Below the pieces are notes generated by a model, which did not search any database, had not been told where the DNA came from, and saw only the letters and a list, made by a program, of their open reading frames with translations. Below, piece by piece: positions 16,720 to 25,326 of a stretch of DNA of 64,000 nucleotides; the first letter of the stretch is position 1; the number at the start of each line of letters is the position of its first letter. A program made the position numbers and the translations under genes. The DNA comes from Solirubrobacteraceae bacterium. Its GTDB lineage: Bacteria > Actinomycetota > Thermoleophilia > Solirubrobacterales > Solirubrobacteraceae. The stretch covers positions 124,001 through 188,000 of the forward strand of contig JAUJPF010000002.1 of NCBI GenBank assembly GCA_030447275.1, read 5' to 3'.

Positions 16720-16784
16720 GGCTCAAGATCCGGGCGGTTCTGCCGCTATTCTGTGGCGGCGCCGTTCGGCGGCGCCCATTGCAC

Positions 16785-16856
16785 TGCCGGGTGGTGTAAT
16801 CGGCAACACGCGACGCTCTGGACGTCGAATTTGGGGTTCGAGTCCCTGCCCGGCAG
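16785..16856 (+). tRNA. tRNA-Gln (anticodon CUG)
   Basis: The acceptor arms TGCCGGG (16785-16791) and CCCGGCA (16849-16855) pair perfectly. The anticodon stem CGACG/CGTCG encloses the loop CTCTGGA with anticodon CTG, and the T loop GTTCGAGTC is canonical. CCA is not encoded. A TATTCT box at 16747-16752 and a GC-rich hairpin lie upstream. Confidence 0.93.
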
Positions 16857-16873
16857 CCTCGTCAGGTACGAGG

Positions 16874-16896
16874 GAGGGCGCCCGCGCGGCGCCCTC
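16874..16896 (+). terminator. Hairpin downstream of tRNA-Gln
   Basis: GAGGGCGCC and GGCGCCCTC form a perfect 9-bp stem around a 5-base loop, 18 bases after the tRNA. There is no T run, as is common in high-GC actinobacterial terminators. Confidence 0.5.
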
Positions 16897-16924
16897 GGTG
16901 CAAGTGCGGGCGCGGCCGCACGCG

Positions 16925-17188
16925 ATGCCGGTCGAGCAGCTCCTCGCGTCGCCGCGCGACCGTCATCACCTCAAGCGGCGGCTGCTGAGAGCAGGGCTCA
17001 AGGAGAACCGCTGCGAGAGGTGCGGCATCGACGAGTGGCTCGGGGCTTCGCTGTCGATGGCGCTGCACCACGTGAACGGCAACGGCCGCGACAACCGCCT
17101 CGAGAACCTCCAGATGCTGTGCCCGAACTGCCACAGCCAGACCGAGAACTTCACCGGGCGCAACCGCCCGCGGCGCGCGGCGGCGTGA
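16925..17188 (+). CDS. Short HNH-endonuclease-like protein
   Basis: The product is 87 residues from ATG 16925; GTG 16898 is an in-frame alternative. The HNH core is clear: CERCG, then ALHHVNGNGRDNRLENL, then CPNCHSQTENFTGRN. The two Cys pairs hold a structural zinc and the His/Asn residues form the nuclease metal site. Homologues in phages are usually about twice as long with an N-terminal DNA-binding domain, which is missing here. It lies directly behind a tRNA gene, a common landing site for mobile DNA, but no integrase or repeat is present. Confidence 0.75.
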   Translation: MPVEQLLASPRDRHHLKRRLLRAGLKENRCERCGIDEWLGASLSMALHHVNGNGRDNRLENLQMLCPNCHSQTENFTGRNRPRRAAA

Positions 17189-17194
17189 CGCTCG

Positions 17195-18079
17195 CTACGA
17201 CTTGCCGCCGCGCCGGTTGCCGGCGCGGGCGTGCGGCGCCGGCTGACCGGCCGCCACGTTGTTGGTGTGCGGCGGCGGGCCGACCGGGACGGTCGGCGGC
17301 GCAGCGCCGCGGACGCTGGAGCGGGGCGCCTTCGAACCGCCGCGGCCCTTCGCAGCGCCGCGACCGCTGCCCTTCGGGCCCCCACGGCCCTTCGGGGCGC
17401 CGCTGCCGCCGCCCTTCCGAGTGCGTGTCGGCTCCGCCGCGAGGATGCGGGCGACGGTCGTCGCGCTCGCCGTCCGCGCCGCGGGCGCGCGCGCGGGACG
17501 CCGCGCCGTGGCCTTCCCGCTGCGCGACGGACCGCCGCCCGGCGCCGGTCCTCCGCCGACCGGGCCGGGGGCGGTTCCGCCTTCTCCGGGCTGAGCGCCC
17601 GCGCCGCTTGCGGGGCGCGGGACGCCATCGCCTGGACCGACGGGGCGAGCTGGCTCGCCTCCGACGGGCATGGCCACCGGCCGAGTCCCTTGTGCCGCCG
17701 TCCCGGCTCCGCCTTCCGGGACCGGCGTGGGGACCCGACCGGAGCCGGGGGCCGGCACTGCGCCGGCCGCCGTCCGGGGGCGGCGCACCCGCGCGCCGCC
17801 AAGGGTTGCTGCGTCCACCGGGCCGCCTGCGCTGCGCACCGCGGCCACCTCGCGGGCCCCGGAGCGGGCTCGCTCGACCGCGCCGCCCGGGGCGCCGTCC
17901 GCGGGCACGGCGGCGCGCGGCCCGGCGCCGCCGAGCCCGACCCGCGGGGCTTCGCGCGCGTCCGGTGCGAGCGCCGGCCAGCCCCCGTCCTGGAGGCCTG
18001 TTCCAAGGACAAGCGCCAGCGCTACGAGCGCTCCGAGCGCTACAGCGGTCGCTCCCGCTCCGAGGACGGTTCTGCTCAT
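17195..18079 (-). CDS. Secreted low-complexity Gly/Ala/Pro/Arg-rich protein
   Basis: The product is 294 residues. A signal-like hydrophobic segment (about 7-27) is followed by a disordered chain rich in Gly, Pro and Ala, which becomes strongly basic toward the C-terminus with GGSGAPKGRGGPKG-type motifs. No folded domain or Cys is evident. The basic tail could bind acidic wall polymers or nucleic acid. The signal segment and single long frame support a real gene, but low-complexity high-GC frames must be treated with caution. Confidence 0.5.
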   Translation of the reverse strand: MSRTVLGAGATAVALGALVALALVLGTGLQDGGWPALAPDAREAPRVGLGGAGPRAAVPADGAPGGAVERARSGAREVAAVRSAGGPVDAATLGGARVRRPRTAAGAVPAPGSGRVPTPVPEGGAGTAAQGTRPVAMPVGGEPARPVGPGDGVPRPASGAGAQPGEGGTAPGPVGGGPAPGGGPSRSGKATARRPARAPAARTASATTVARILAAEPTRTRKGGGSGAPKGRGGPKGSGRGAAKGRGGSKAPRSSVRGAAPPTVPVGPPPHTNNVAAGQPAPHARAGNRRGGKS

Positions 18080-18218
18080 CTGTAAGTGCCAACGCGACAG
18101 GTTGGGAGAGGACGGCGGGTGGCGTCAGTTGGCGGACCGACCGTGTCGGCGCATGTGACCTGCACTCATTTGCGGGGTATTCGCAAACGAGTCACCCCCC
18201 AAGGGAAAGGACCACCCC

Positions 18219-18503
18219 ATGGAGATCCTCTGGATCCTTCTGTTCGGCCTCGTGGCCGGCGCGCTCGGAAAGCTTCTGATGCCCGGTGACGATCCGGGAG
18301 GCATCATCGCGACGATCGCCATCGGCGTCGTCGGCTCGCTCATCGGCTTCTACCTGTTCCGTGCCATCGGCATCGGCGACGAGAACAAGTTCGACCTCGG
18401 CGGCCTGCTCGGCGCCGTCCTCGGCGTGATGCTGCTGCTCGGCATCTACCGCGCGATCGCCGGCCGCCGCAGCCACGGCGGCGCCGCACACTCGGCCCGG
18501 TAG
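18219..18503 (+). CDS. GlsB/YeaQ/YmgE-family stress-response membrane protein
   Basis: The product is 94 residues with three hydrophobic helices and the family pattern (GLVAGALGKLLMPGDDPGG near the start, then IGVVGSLIGFYL). These small proteins sit in the membrane and are induced by stress. An AAGGGAAAGGA ribosome site precedes the ATG. Upstream, GGGTAT (18175-18180) inside the inverted repeat TTTGCG/CGCAAA resembles a SigB-type -10 element. That would fit stress control but is weak evidence alone. Confidence 0.88.
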   Translation: MEILWILLFGLVAGALGKLLMPGDDPGGIIATIAIGVVGSLIGFYLFRAIGIGDENKFDLGGLLGAVLGVMLLLGIYRAIAGRRSHGGAAHSAR

Positions 18504-18552
18504 CACCGCTTCGCACCGGCAGGCGGGCTCGTCCCGCCTGCCGGGCGCGCGG

Positions 18553-18985
18553 CTAGCCGTGCTCGCCGCGCCGGTCGTGCCGCTCGACGGCCTCCGCGTG
18601 GCGCCGCCGCTCGTCGTCGCTGGAGGGCTCCACGTCCTCGACGTCGACCGGCTTGCCGTCATCGTCCAGGGCGACCATCACGAAGTACGCGCTGTTGGTG
18701 TGGCGCACCTCGCCGCTGACCACGTTCTCGGCCTCCACGCGGACGCCGACCTCCATCGACGAGCCGAACGCCGCGTTGACCGCGGCCTTGCACGAGCACC
18801 TCGCCGATGTGGGCCGGCTCGAGGAACTCCATCGCGTCGATCGCCGCGGTGACGACCCAGCCGGCGCGCGTGGCGCCCGCGGCGATGCCCGCCGCCTCGT
18901 CGCACGCGGCCAGGATCTCGCCGCCGAACACCGCACCCGACGGGTTGGCGTGCGACGGCAGCATCCGCCGGACGACGAGCGTCAC
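18553..18985 (-). CDS. Hotdog-fold acyl-CoA thioesterase (frameshifted)
   Basis: Two overlapping frames together give one acyl-CoA thioesterase. The first, from GTG 18985, carries MLPSHANPSGAVFGGEIL and DAMEFLEPAHIGEVLV. The second continues with FGSSMEVGVRVEAENV and NSAYFVMVALDDDG. The break is near 18790 and is repaired by adding GC to make GTGCGCAAG. Thioesterases of this type hydrolyse medium- or long-chain acyl-CoA. The start overlaps the stop of the oxidoreductase (GTGA). No in-frame stop occurs apart from the shift, so the gene is probably intact in the organism. Confidence 0.7.
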
Positions 18986-20134
18986 GCCCGCGCCCCCGCG
19001 CGCGCAGCAGCTCGCGGGCCTCGTCGAGTCCTCCCGGCCGGCCGCACGTCAGCGCCGCGACGAGCCGTCCCTCCTTCGCGTACATCACGCTGAACGAGCC
19101 CGAGGCGAACGAGCCGCGGACCTCCTCGGCCTCCCAGCCGTCCACCGCCGGCCCGACGGCCTCGAGCGTCGCCCAGTCGGCGAGGTCGGACCAGAAGTAC
19201 GGGACGTCGGCGAACGCGACGCCCTCGCCGAGCACGTTGCGCGCCGCGCAGCGCCTGCCCGACCGCGACCTCGTGGTGCTCGATCCGCACCCGGCGGCCG
19301 TGGATCACCGACTCGTACTCGCACACGTCGCCCGCGGCGTAGACGTCCGGCGCCGACGTCATCAGCTCGGCCGAGCAGCGGACGCCGCCGCGGTCGGCCA
19401 GCTCGAGGCCGGAGGCGCGCAAGCATCACGTCGGGGACCGCGCCGACGCCGAGCACGGCGGCCTGGCACTCGACGATCCGTCCCGACCCGCAGACGAGGC
19501 GCTGCACGTCCTCGCCGTCGCCCTCGAACCGCACGACCTGCTCGCCGGCCAGGACCTCCACCCCGTGCGCCTCCAGCAGGTCCGCGCCCACGCGCCGACC
19601 TGCGCGCCGAACTGGAGCAGAGCGGCGCGTCCTCGGGGAAGACGAGCGTCGCGCCCAACCCCATCGCCGTCAGCGACGCCGCCACCTCGCACGCGATGAA
19701 CGAGCCGCCGACCAGCGCCACGCGGTCGACGCCCTCGACGTCGGCCCGCAGCGCGTCGGCGTTGCGCAGCGCGCGCAGGTAGTGGATGCCCTCGAGGTCG
19801 AGCCCTCGATCGGCAGCCGCCGGACGTTCGCACCCGTGCACAGCACGGCGCGCCAGCCGACCGTCTCCTTCGTCGAGAGCGTCGCGACCTTCGCGGCCGG
19901 GTCGAGCTTCATCACCGACGTGCGCGTGAGCAGCTCGACGTCCTCCGGCACCGGCATGAACGTCGCCGCCTTCGACAGGAGGTAGTCCGCGGAGATCGGC
20001 GGGCGCTCGTACGGCGGGTCGAGCTCGCGGCCGGCGAGCAGGACCGAGCCCTCGAACCCGCGCTCGCGCAGCTCGACGGCGCAGGACGCGCCCGCCGCGG
20101 CGCCGACGATGAGGACGTCGACCGACCGGTCCAC
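18982..20134 (-). CDS. FAD-dependent pyridine-nucleotide oxidoreductase, ferredoxin-reductase type (multiple frameshifts)
   Basis: Segments in different frames join into one protein of about 385 residues: DVLIVG, the DPPYERPPISADYLL motif, VDRVALVGGSFIACEVAASL (NAD-binding), then APDVYAAGDVCEYE and DVPYFWSDLADWATLEAVG. That order is typical of rubredoxin/ferredoxin-NAD(P) reductases. At least six frame changes lie between 19,810 and 18,990. Most are explained by one G lost from a G run or one GC lost from a GC repeat. The first glycine loop also looks one codon short. GTG 20134 overlaps the TrkA stop by one base. Confidence 0.65.
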
Positions 20135-20808
20135 TAGGCCAGCCGCGCGCCGTCCGGCGCGAACTGGCGCGTGATGTCCTCCTCGAGCCCTGGGTCGAGC
20201 ACGAGCAGCACCTCGTCGCCCGCCTCGATGACCGTCTCGGCCTTCGGCACGAAGCCCTCGCCGTTGCGCAGCACGGAGATGATCAGCGAGCCCTCCGGGA
20301 TCTCGACGTCGCTGACCCGCTGCGAGGCGGCGGGCGCGCCGGGCGTCACCTCGATCTCGATGATCTCGAGCCGCTCGGCCGGCAGGTCGAGCAGGTGCAC
20401 GAGCCCGTACTGCGGCACCTCGTGCTCGATCAGCCGCAGGATCAGGTCGGTCGCCGAGACCGACGACCGGATCCCCAGCAGCTCGAAGTGCTGGAGGTTG
20501 CGCGGGTTGTTGACCCGGGCGATCGTCCGGTCGCAGAGGTACTTCTCCTTGGCCATCTGGCAGATGAGGATGTTGTCCTCGTCGTCGCCGGTGACCGCGA
20601 TCACCAGGTCGGCGCGCTGGATGCCCGCCCGCTCGAGCACCCACAGCTCGGTGGCGTCGCCGTACTGGACGGCGTGCTCGAGCTCCTCCTCGATGATCAG
20701 GTAGCGCCGGCGGTCCTGCTCGACGAGCGTGACCTCGTGGCCCTTCTCGATCAGCTCGCGCGCGAGGTTCCAGCCGACCTTGCCGCCGCCGGCGATGACG
20801 ACGTACAC
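20134..20808 (-). CDS. TrkA-like potassium-channel regulator (RCK_N and RCK_C domains)
   Basis: The 224-residue product begins with a Rossmann NAD-binding motif (VVIAGGGKVGWNLA), continues as an RCK_N domain to about 135 and ends with a TrkA_C domain. Such proteins gate Trk/Ktr potassium channels in response to nucleotides. The gene directly abuts the shorter TrkA gene upstream, with its start one base after that stop. No channel subunit is in the window. It is followed with a one-base overlap by the oxidoreductase, suggesting a four-gene transcript ending with the thioesterase. Confidence 0.9.
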   Translation of the reverse strand: MYVVIAGGGKVGWNLARELIEKGHEVTLVEQDRRRYLIIEEELEHAVQYGDATELWVLERAGIQRADLVIAVTGDDEDNILICQMAKEKYLCDRTIARVNNPRNLQHFELLGIRSSVSATDLILRLIEHEVPQYGLVHLLDLPAERLEIIEIEVTPGAPAASQRVSDVEIPEGSLIISVLRNGEGFVPKAETVIEAGDEVLLVLDPGLEEDITRQFAPDGARLA

Positions 20809-21237
20809 CTAGCGCCCGCCTCCGGCCAGCGCCTGCTCGAACTCGGAGATCGCGTACTGCGTCGGGCAGATCGTCTCGAGGCCCTGCTCGCGGTACCACG
20901 CCGCGCGGGCCGGGTCGAGGACACGCGCGATGACGCGGTCCACCCCGAAGCGGCGCCGGGCGATCTGGGCGATCACGAGGTTCGTGTTGTCGCCGTTGGT
21001 CGAGGCGATGAACGTGTCGGCCTGCTCGATCCCCGCCTCGAGCAGCGCGTCGATCTCCAGCGCGGTGCCGACGGTGAAGCGCCCGCCGGCGTCCTCCCAG
21101 GAGGTGGGCTGGTTGGCGTCCAGCCGCTCGTGGCTGAGGGGGTCCTCGTCGAGGACCGACACCTCGTGGCCATCCGCGAGCGCCCTCTTGGCGACCGAGG
21201 AGCCCACACGCCCCGCGCCGACGATCATCACGAACAC
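20809..21237 (-). CDS. TrkA-N (RCK_N only) potassium-uptake protein
   Basis: The product is 142 residues covering only the NAD-binding RCK_N domain, with VGAGRVGSSVAK at the start and no TrkA_C domain. It probably pairs with the two-domain TrkA protein encoded immediately downstream. The GTG start has TAGCAT 7 bases upstream. Paired short and long TrkA genes are known in actinobacteria. Confidence 0.88.
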   Translation of the reverse strand: MFVMIVGAGRVGSSVAKRALADGHEVSVLDEDPLSHERLDANQPTSWEDAGGRFTVGTALEIDALLEAGIEQADTFIASTNGDNTNLVIAQIARRRFGVDRVIARVLDPARAAWYREQGLETICPTQYAISEFEQALAGGGR

Positions 21238-21244
21238 GGAGCCG

Positions 21245-21250
21245 ATGCTA
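21245..21250 (-). promoter_or_regulatory. Leaderless -10 box (TAGCAT) of the trkA pair
   Basis: TAGCAT lies 7 bases before GTG 21237 and overlaps the last codons of the permease gene at 21248. Confidence 0.55.
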
Positions 21251-23197
21251 TCCGCCGTCGCGCGCGAGCGGTGCCGTCAGGATCACCCGGCACTGCGCCT
21301 TGGTCACGACGTAGCGCGTGACCTCGCCGACGAACTGGTCGCGCGGGCCGCCGATGCCGCCCAGCAGCGCGCCGCCGCGGACCCGCGTCGGCTCCTCGGC
21401 GGCGAGCACGATCGCCTCGACCCCGCGCCGCCGCGCCTCCTCGACGATCGCCTGCCCGGCCCGCCGCGCGCGGACCGTCGCCGTCGCCACCTCGACGCCG
21501 GAGTACTCCTCCCCCACCGCCTTCGCCCGGCGCAGCGCGGCCCGCGCCTGCTCGAGCTGCGCCTCGGGCAGGCGGGCGTCGATCGGCAGCGCCATCGGCA
21601 CCTCGAAGACCCACAGCGCCTCGATCGTGGCGCCCTCGCCGTCGAGCGCGTCGTCGATCTCGTTCTCGCTGGCCAGCCGCCCCGCGGTCTGGACGATGTC
21701 GTCGTCGAGCGGCCCGCCCATGAGCGGGACCAGGATCGAGCCGTACTCCGCCTGGCGGCGCTCGCGCGCGATCTGGAGCGCCTCCTGCGGCACCCGCACA
21801 CGCCGCAGCAGCGGCTTGTCCTCGGTGACCCGGTAGATCACGTAGAGCAGCACCCCGAACGTCATCCACCCGAGGCCGACGTAGCGCGCGCCCTCGTGGA
21901 GGACGACCACGCTCGCGAAGGCGAGCACCGACGTGAGGGCGCCGACCGCGGCGGGCACCGGGACGTCGACGCCGCGGACGCGGATGTTGAGCGGCACGCG
22001 GTAGGGCCGCGAGCGGTCGGGCTCGCGGACGCGCAGCACGAGGATCGACATGTGCGCGATCGTGAACGCCAGCAGGGCACCGAACGCGTAGATGCCGACG
22101 AGGAACTCGATGTCCTTCGACAGCGTCAGCGCGCCGGCAAGGACGGCGGCGATGGCGATCACCACGAACGGGGTCGCCCGGCTCGGGTGCAGCCGGCCGA
22201 CGGCCGAGGGGATCTGGCGGTTGGTCCCGAGCGAGTACGCGAGGCGCGAGAGCCCGAGCATCCCCGAGTTCGCGGCGGCGACGAGCGTCACGCTCGCGAG
22301 GACGCCGACCACGTACCGCAGGACGTCGGCGAGCCACACCGGCTCGTACGCGGCCACGATGCCGAGCATCGGCCGCTCCAGGTAGGTCGTCGCCAGCTCG
22401 GTCTGCCCGCCGACGACCGGCATCGCGCTGAGGGCGACCGCGGACATCCCGACGTAGATCACGAGCACCGTGAGCGCGACGCTCGTGACCATGCGCTTGA
22501 GTCCGCGCCGTCCGACGGCGACCTCGCCCGCCAGCCCAGAGGCCGACTCGAGGCTCGTGAACGCCACCGTCGCGAGCGTCAGCGCGAACAGCAGCTCGTC
22601 CCATGCCGGCGTCGTCCCGAGGTCGACCTGGTCGACGAGCTGGGTGACGTCGAGCACGAGAAACAGCCCGAGGACGATGATCAAGAGCTGCACGGCGAGG
22701 TCGGTGATGACGAGCGCGAGGATGCGCTTCGCGCGGCCCGTCGAGAACCCAAGGACGTTGCGGACCGCCACGTACAGGACGACGCCCAGGACGAGCACCG
22801 TCTCCCCCGCCCCGTGCTCGAAGCCGTCCCAGAAGACGCCCATGTAGTCGCTCGTCATGTACGCCGCGACCGCAACGAGGATGAGGAAGTCGAGGAGAAT
22901 CGCCCACGCGGCGATGAACGACACGAGCTCGTTGAAGGCGTAGCGCGCGAACACCGTCGAGCCGGCCCGCTCCTGATGCAGCGACGCGCCCTCGACGTAG
23001 GTCATCGTCGTGATGACGAAGAACCCGGCGGCGACGAGGAACACGACCGGCGTCAGCCCGAGCGCGTTCTCGGCCACGACGCCGAGCGCGAAGTAGAGCG
23101 CGCTGGCGACCGACGTGTAGACGATCGCGAACAGGGTCGGCGAGCCCAGCCATCGACGGTAGACCGGCCGCGTCTGGACCGGCGGCTGCTCCGCCAT
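21248..23197 (-). CDS. APC-superfamily permease with C-terminal USP-like domain
   Basis: The product is 649 residues. About twelve transmembrane helices (about 20-470) carry APC features such as SVASALYFALGVVAENALG near the start. A soluble C-terminal domain of about 150 residues follows, containing ILVPLMGGPLDDDIV and a universal-stress-protein-like end. Members import amino acids or polyamines; the added USP domain probably senses nucleotides. The ATG starts directly after the stop of the 57-residue membrane protein. It is a paralogue of the 23382 permease. Confidence 0.85.
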   Translation of the reverse strand: MAEQPPVQTRPVYRRWLGSPTLFAIVYTSVASALYFALGVVAENALGLTPVVFLVAAGFFVITTMTYVEGASLHQERAGSTVFARYAFNELVSFIAAWAILLDFLILVAVAAYMTSDYMGVFWDGFEHGAGETVLVLGVVLYVAVRNVLGFSTGRAKRILALVITDLAVQLLIIVLGLFLVLDVTQLVDQVDLGTTPAWDELLFALTLATVAFTSLESASGLAGEVAVGRRGLKRMVTSVALTVLVIYVGMSAVALSAMPVVGGQTELATTYLERPMLGIVAAYEPVWLADVLRYVVGVLASVTLVAAANSGMLGLSRLAYSLGTNRQIPSAVGRLHPSRATPFVVIAIAAVLAGALTLSKDIEFLVGIYAFGALLAFTIAHMSILVLRVREPDRSRPYRVPLNIRVRGVDVPVPAAVGALTSVLAFASVVVLHEGARYVGLGWMTFGVLLYVIYRVTEDKPLLRRVRVPQEALQIARERRQAEYGSILVPLMGGPLDDDIVQTAGRLASENEIDDALDGEGATIEALWVFEVPMALPIDARLPEAQLEQARAALRRAKAVGEEYSGVEVATATVRARRAGQAIVEEARRRGVEAIVLAAEEPTRVRGGALLGGIGGPRDQFVGEVTRYVVTKAQCRVILTAPLARDGG

Positions 23198-23371
23198 CTA
23201 GCCGCGGTCCTTCCAGAGGTACAGCCGTCCCGCGCCGACCACGCAGAAGAGCACGCCGACGACGACGCCGGCCGAGACCGGGCCGCCGCCGCGAGCGGCC
23301 GTCACGGCGACCATCGCGAGCCCGAGCGCCACGATCGCGATCGACAGGACGATCGAGCCGATGCGGTACAC
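23198..23371 (-). CDS. 57-residue two-helix membrane protein between two permeases
   Basis: From GTG 23371 the frame encodes 57 residues with two hydrophobic helices (about 5-25 and 32-50), separated by an Arg-Gly-rich turn and ending LYLWKDRG. AAGG lies 8 bases before the GTG, overlapping the stop of the upstream permease. Its own stop touches the ATG of the downstream permease. The ribosome site, the membrane pattern and the exact fit argue for a real gene, possibly a small permease subunit. I recognise no named family. Confidence 0.65.
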   Translation of the reverse strand: MYRIGSIVLSIAIVALGLAMVAVTAARGGGPVSAGVVVGVLFCVVGAGRLYLWKDRG

Positions 23372-23381
23372 CCGGTCGACC

Positions 23382-25298
23382 TTATTGCGTGCGAACCGCG
23401 CTGGCGCGCGGCGTCTCCGCGCCGCTCGGGACCGACTCGATGATCACGCGGCACGGCCGCTCGGTGAGTACGGTCTCCAGGGTCGAGCCGAACAGGCTCC
23501 CGCCGCGTACCCGAGGCGGAAGCGGCATGACGATCGCGGCCGCTCGGAGCTCGCGGGCCTGCTTGATCACCAGCCGCCCGGCCTGCCCCGAGCGGACCTT
23601 CTCGTAATGCCCGGACACCCGCCTTCCGCCCAGCAGCTTGGCCTGCTCGATCAGCGCATTGGCGGCGAGCTCCTGCTCCGGCATCGACGCGTCGATCGGC
23701 GACGACTGCGGGACGGTGATCCAGACCAGGACGTGGATGCCCCGCCGCCGCCGGGCCGCGAGCTTCTGCGCGGTCGCGACCGCGTCCCGTACGAAGTGGT
23801 TGACGTCGAAGGCGACGAGGACCGACTCGTACTCGGCCTCCCGCTCGACGACCGGTTGCGGCTCGGCAACCTTGACGGTGGTCGTCAGGTCGAGTCCCTG
23901 GCGGCGCCGGTAGACGACGAAGACGACGACGCCGATCGACAGCCACAGGAACCCCGACGCGGCGACCTGCAGGTCGAGCGCCGTCACCACGAAGAACGAC
24001 AGCCCAGTGCCGAGCAACCCGAGGATCGCAAACGGCGGGAGGACGTGGCCGCGGACCCGGATGCCGCCGGGGCTGCGGTACGGGCGGCGGTGGTCGGGCT
24101 CGGTGACACGCAGCCGGATCAGCGCGAGGTGCGCCATCGAGAACGACAGCATCGCGCCGAAGGCGTAGATGGAGCCCAGGAAGTCGGCCTGGCCGGGGAG
24201 GATCGCGACGATCGCGAACGCCGAGAAGACGACGATGCCGAAGGTCGGCGTCCCGTACTTGGGGTGCAGCTGGCGCAGGCGGTCCGGGAGCTGGCGGTGG
24301 ATCCCCATCGAGTAGGTCAGCCGCGAGACGCCGAGCACGCCGGCGTTCGTCGCCGCGACCAGGATCGTCACGGCGAGGATTCCCACGTACACCTCCGCGC
24401 CGGACTGGAGCGACCCGAGGTCCATCGCCTTGACGATGCCGATGATCGGGTCGCTCGCGTACCCGCCGTCCTCGGCGGCGACGCCGAGCAGCGTCGAGCA
24501 GTTCTCCCCGGCGCCGTCGCAGCGCACCGGAAGCGCCGAGAGGGCGATCATCGGCAGCGTGAAGTAGATCGCGAAGACGGCGAACATCACGCGGCGGATG
24601 GACTCCGGGATCGTCTTGTCCTCGTCGCGCGCCTCGCCCGCCATGTTCGAGATCGTCTCGATGCCCGTGTAGGCGATCGTTCCGATCGGGATGGCCAGGA
24701 GGAACTCCGACAGCGTCGGAGCCTCGCCGAAGAACTCGAGGTTCCGGATGAGGATCTCCGGGCTGAAGACGAGCACGACGCCGACGGCGACGATCGCGAG
24801 CTGGCTGAGGAAGTCGACGATCGCCAGGACGAGGTTGACCCCGACCGCCTCGCTGACCCCGCGCATGTTGACGAGCGCGAGGAGCGCGACGAGGCCGGCG
24901 GCGAACAGGATGTCGCCGGGCGCCTCCTTGAGCGGCTCGAACGCGACGCCGCCGGCGTAGTGCGCGGCGAAGAACGCCGAGATGGCGATCGTGATGACGT
25001 AGTTGAGCATCTGGGCCCACGCGGTGAAGAAGGACCAGAACTCGTTGAAGGCGCGCCGCGCGAAGAGGGACGCCCCGCCCGCCTCCGGGTACATCGCCGT
25101 CGCCTCGGCGTAGGTCGTCGCGGTGCAGTAGAAGAGCGCGCCGGCGAGGATGAAGACGATCGGCGTGAGGCCGAGCGCAAGGGCCGCGACGAGGCCCAGG
25201 GCGTAGTAGATCGACGAGCCGACGTTGCCGTAGGCCGTGGCGGAGAGGGCGTTGACGCCGAGGACGCGCTGGAGCCCGTGAAGTCGGCGTTGGGCCAT
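23382..25298 (-). CDS. APC-superfamily permease with C-terminal USP-like domain (second copy)
   Basis: The product is 638 residues: twelve predicted helices with APC motifs (ALSATAYGNVGSSIYYALG; GTIAYTGIETISNMAGEARD), then a USP-like domain from about 490 with YESVLVAFDVNHFVRDA and RGGSLFGSTLETVL. The GETISN-type region suggests amino-acid transport. Start ATG 25298 has TAGACT 11 bases upstream. With the 57-residue protein and the 21248 permease it forms one likely transcript. Confidence 0.87.
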   Translation of the reverse strand: MAQRRLHGLQRVLGVNALSATAYGNVGSSIYYALGLVAALALGLTPIVFILAGALFYCTATTYAEATAMYPEAGGASLFARRAFNEFWSFFTAWAQMLNYVITIAISAFFAAHYAGGVAFEPLKEAPGDILFAAGLVALLALVNMRGVSEAVGVNLVLAIVDFLSQLAIVAVGVVLVFSPEILIRNLEFFGEAPTLSEFLLAIPIGTIAYTGIETISNMAGEARDEDKTIPESIRRVMFAVFAIYFTLPMIALSALPVRCDGAGENCSTLLGVAAEDGGYASDPIIGIVKAMDLGSLQSGAEVYVGILAVTILVAATNAGVLGVSRLTYSMGIHRQLPDRLRQLHPKYGTPTFGIVVFSAFAIVAILPGQADFLGSIYAFGAMLSFSMAHLALIRLRVTEPDHRRPYRSPGGIRVRGHVLPPFAILGLLGTGLSFFVVTALDLQVAASGFLWLSIGVVVFVVYRRRQGLDLTTTVKVAEPQPVVEREAEYESVLVAFDVNHFVRDAVATAQKLAARRRRGIHVLVWITVPQSSPIDASMPEQELAANALIEQAKLLGGRRVSGHYEKVRSGQAGRLVIKQARELRAAAIVMPLPPRVRGGSLFGSTLETVLTERPCRVIIESVPSGAETPRASAVRTQ

Positions 25299-25309
25299 CG
25301 GGTCGCAGC

Positions 25310-25315
25310 AGTCTA
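25310..25315 (-). promoter_or_regulatory. Leaderless -10 box (TAGACT) of the permease operon
   Basis: TAGACT lies 11 bases before ATG 25298, as before the SDR gene at 11330. Confidence 0.5.
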
Positions 25316-25326
25316 GGCGGCGGCTA

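Noticed and set aside
16747..16784. GC-rich hairpin before tRNA-Gln as a separate small RNA
   Set aside because: It lies between the TATTCT box and the tRNA and is best read as the precursor leader.
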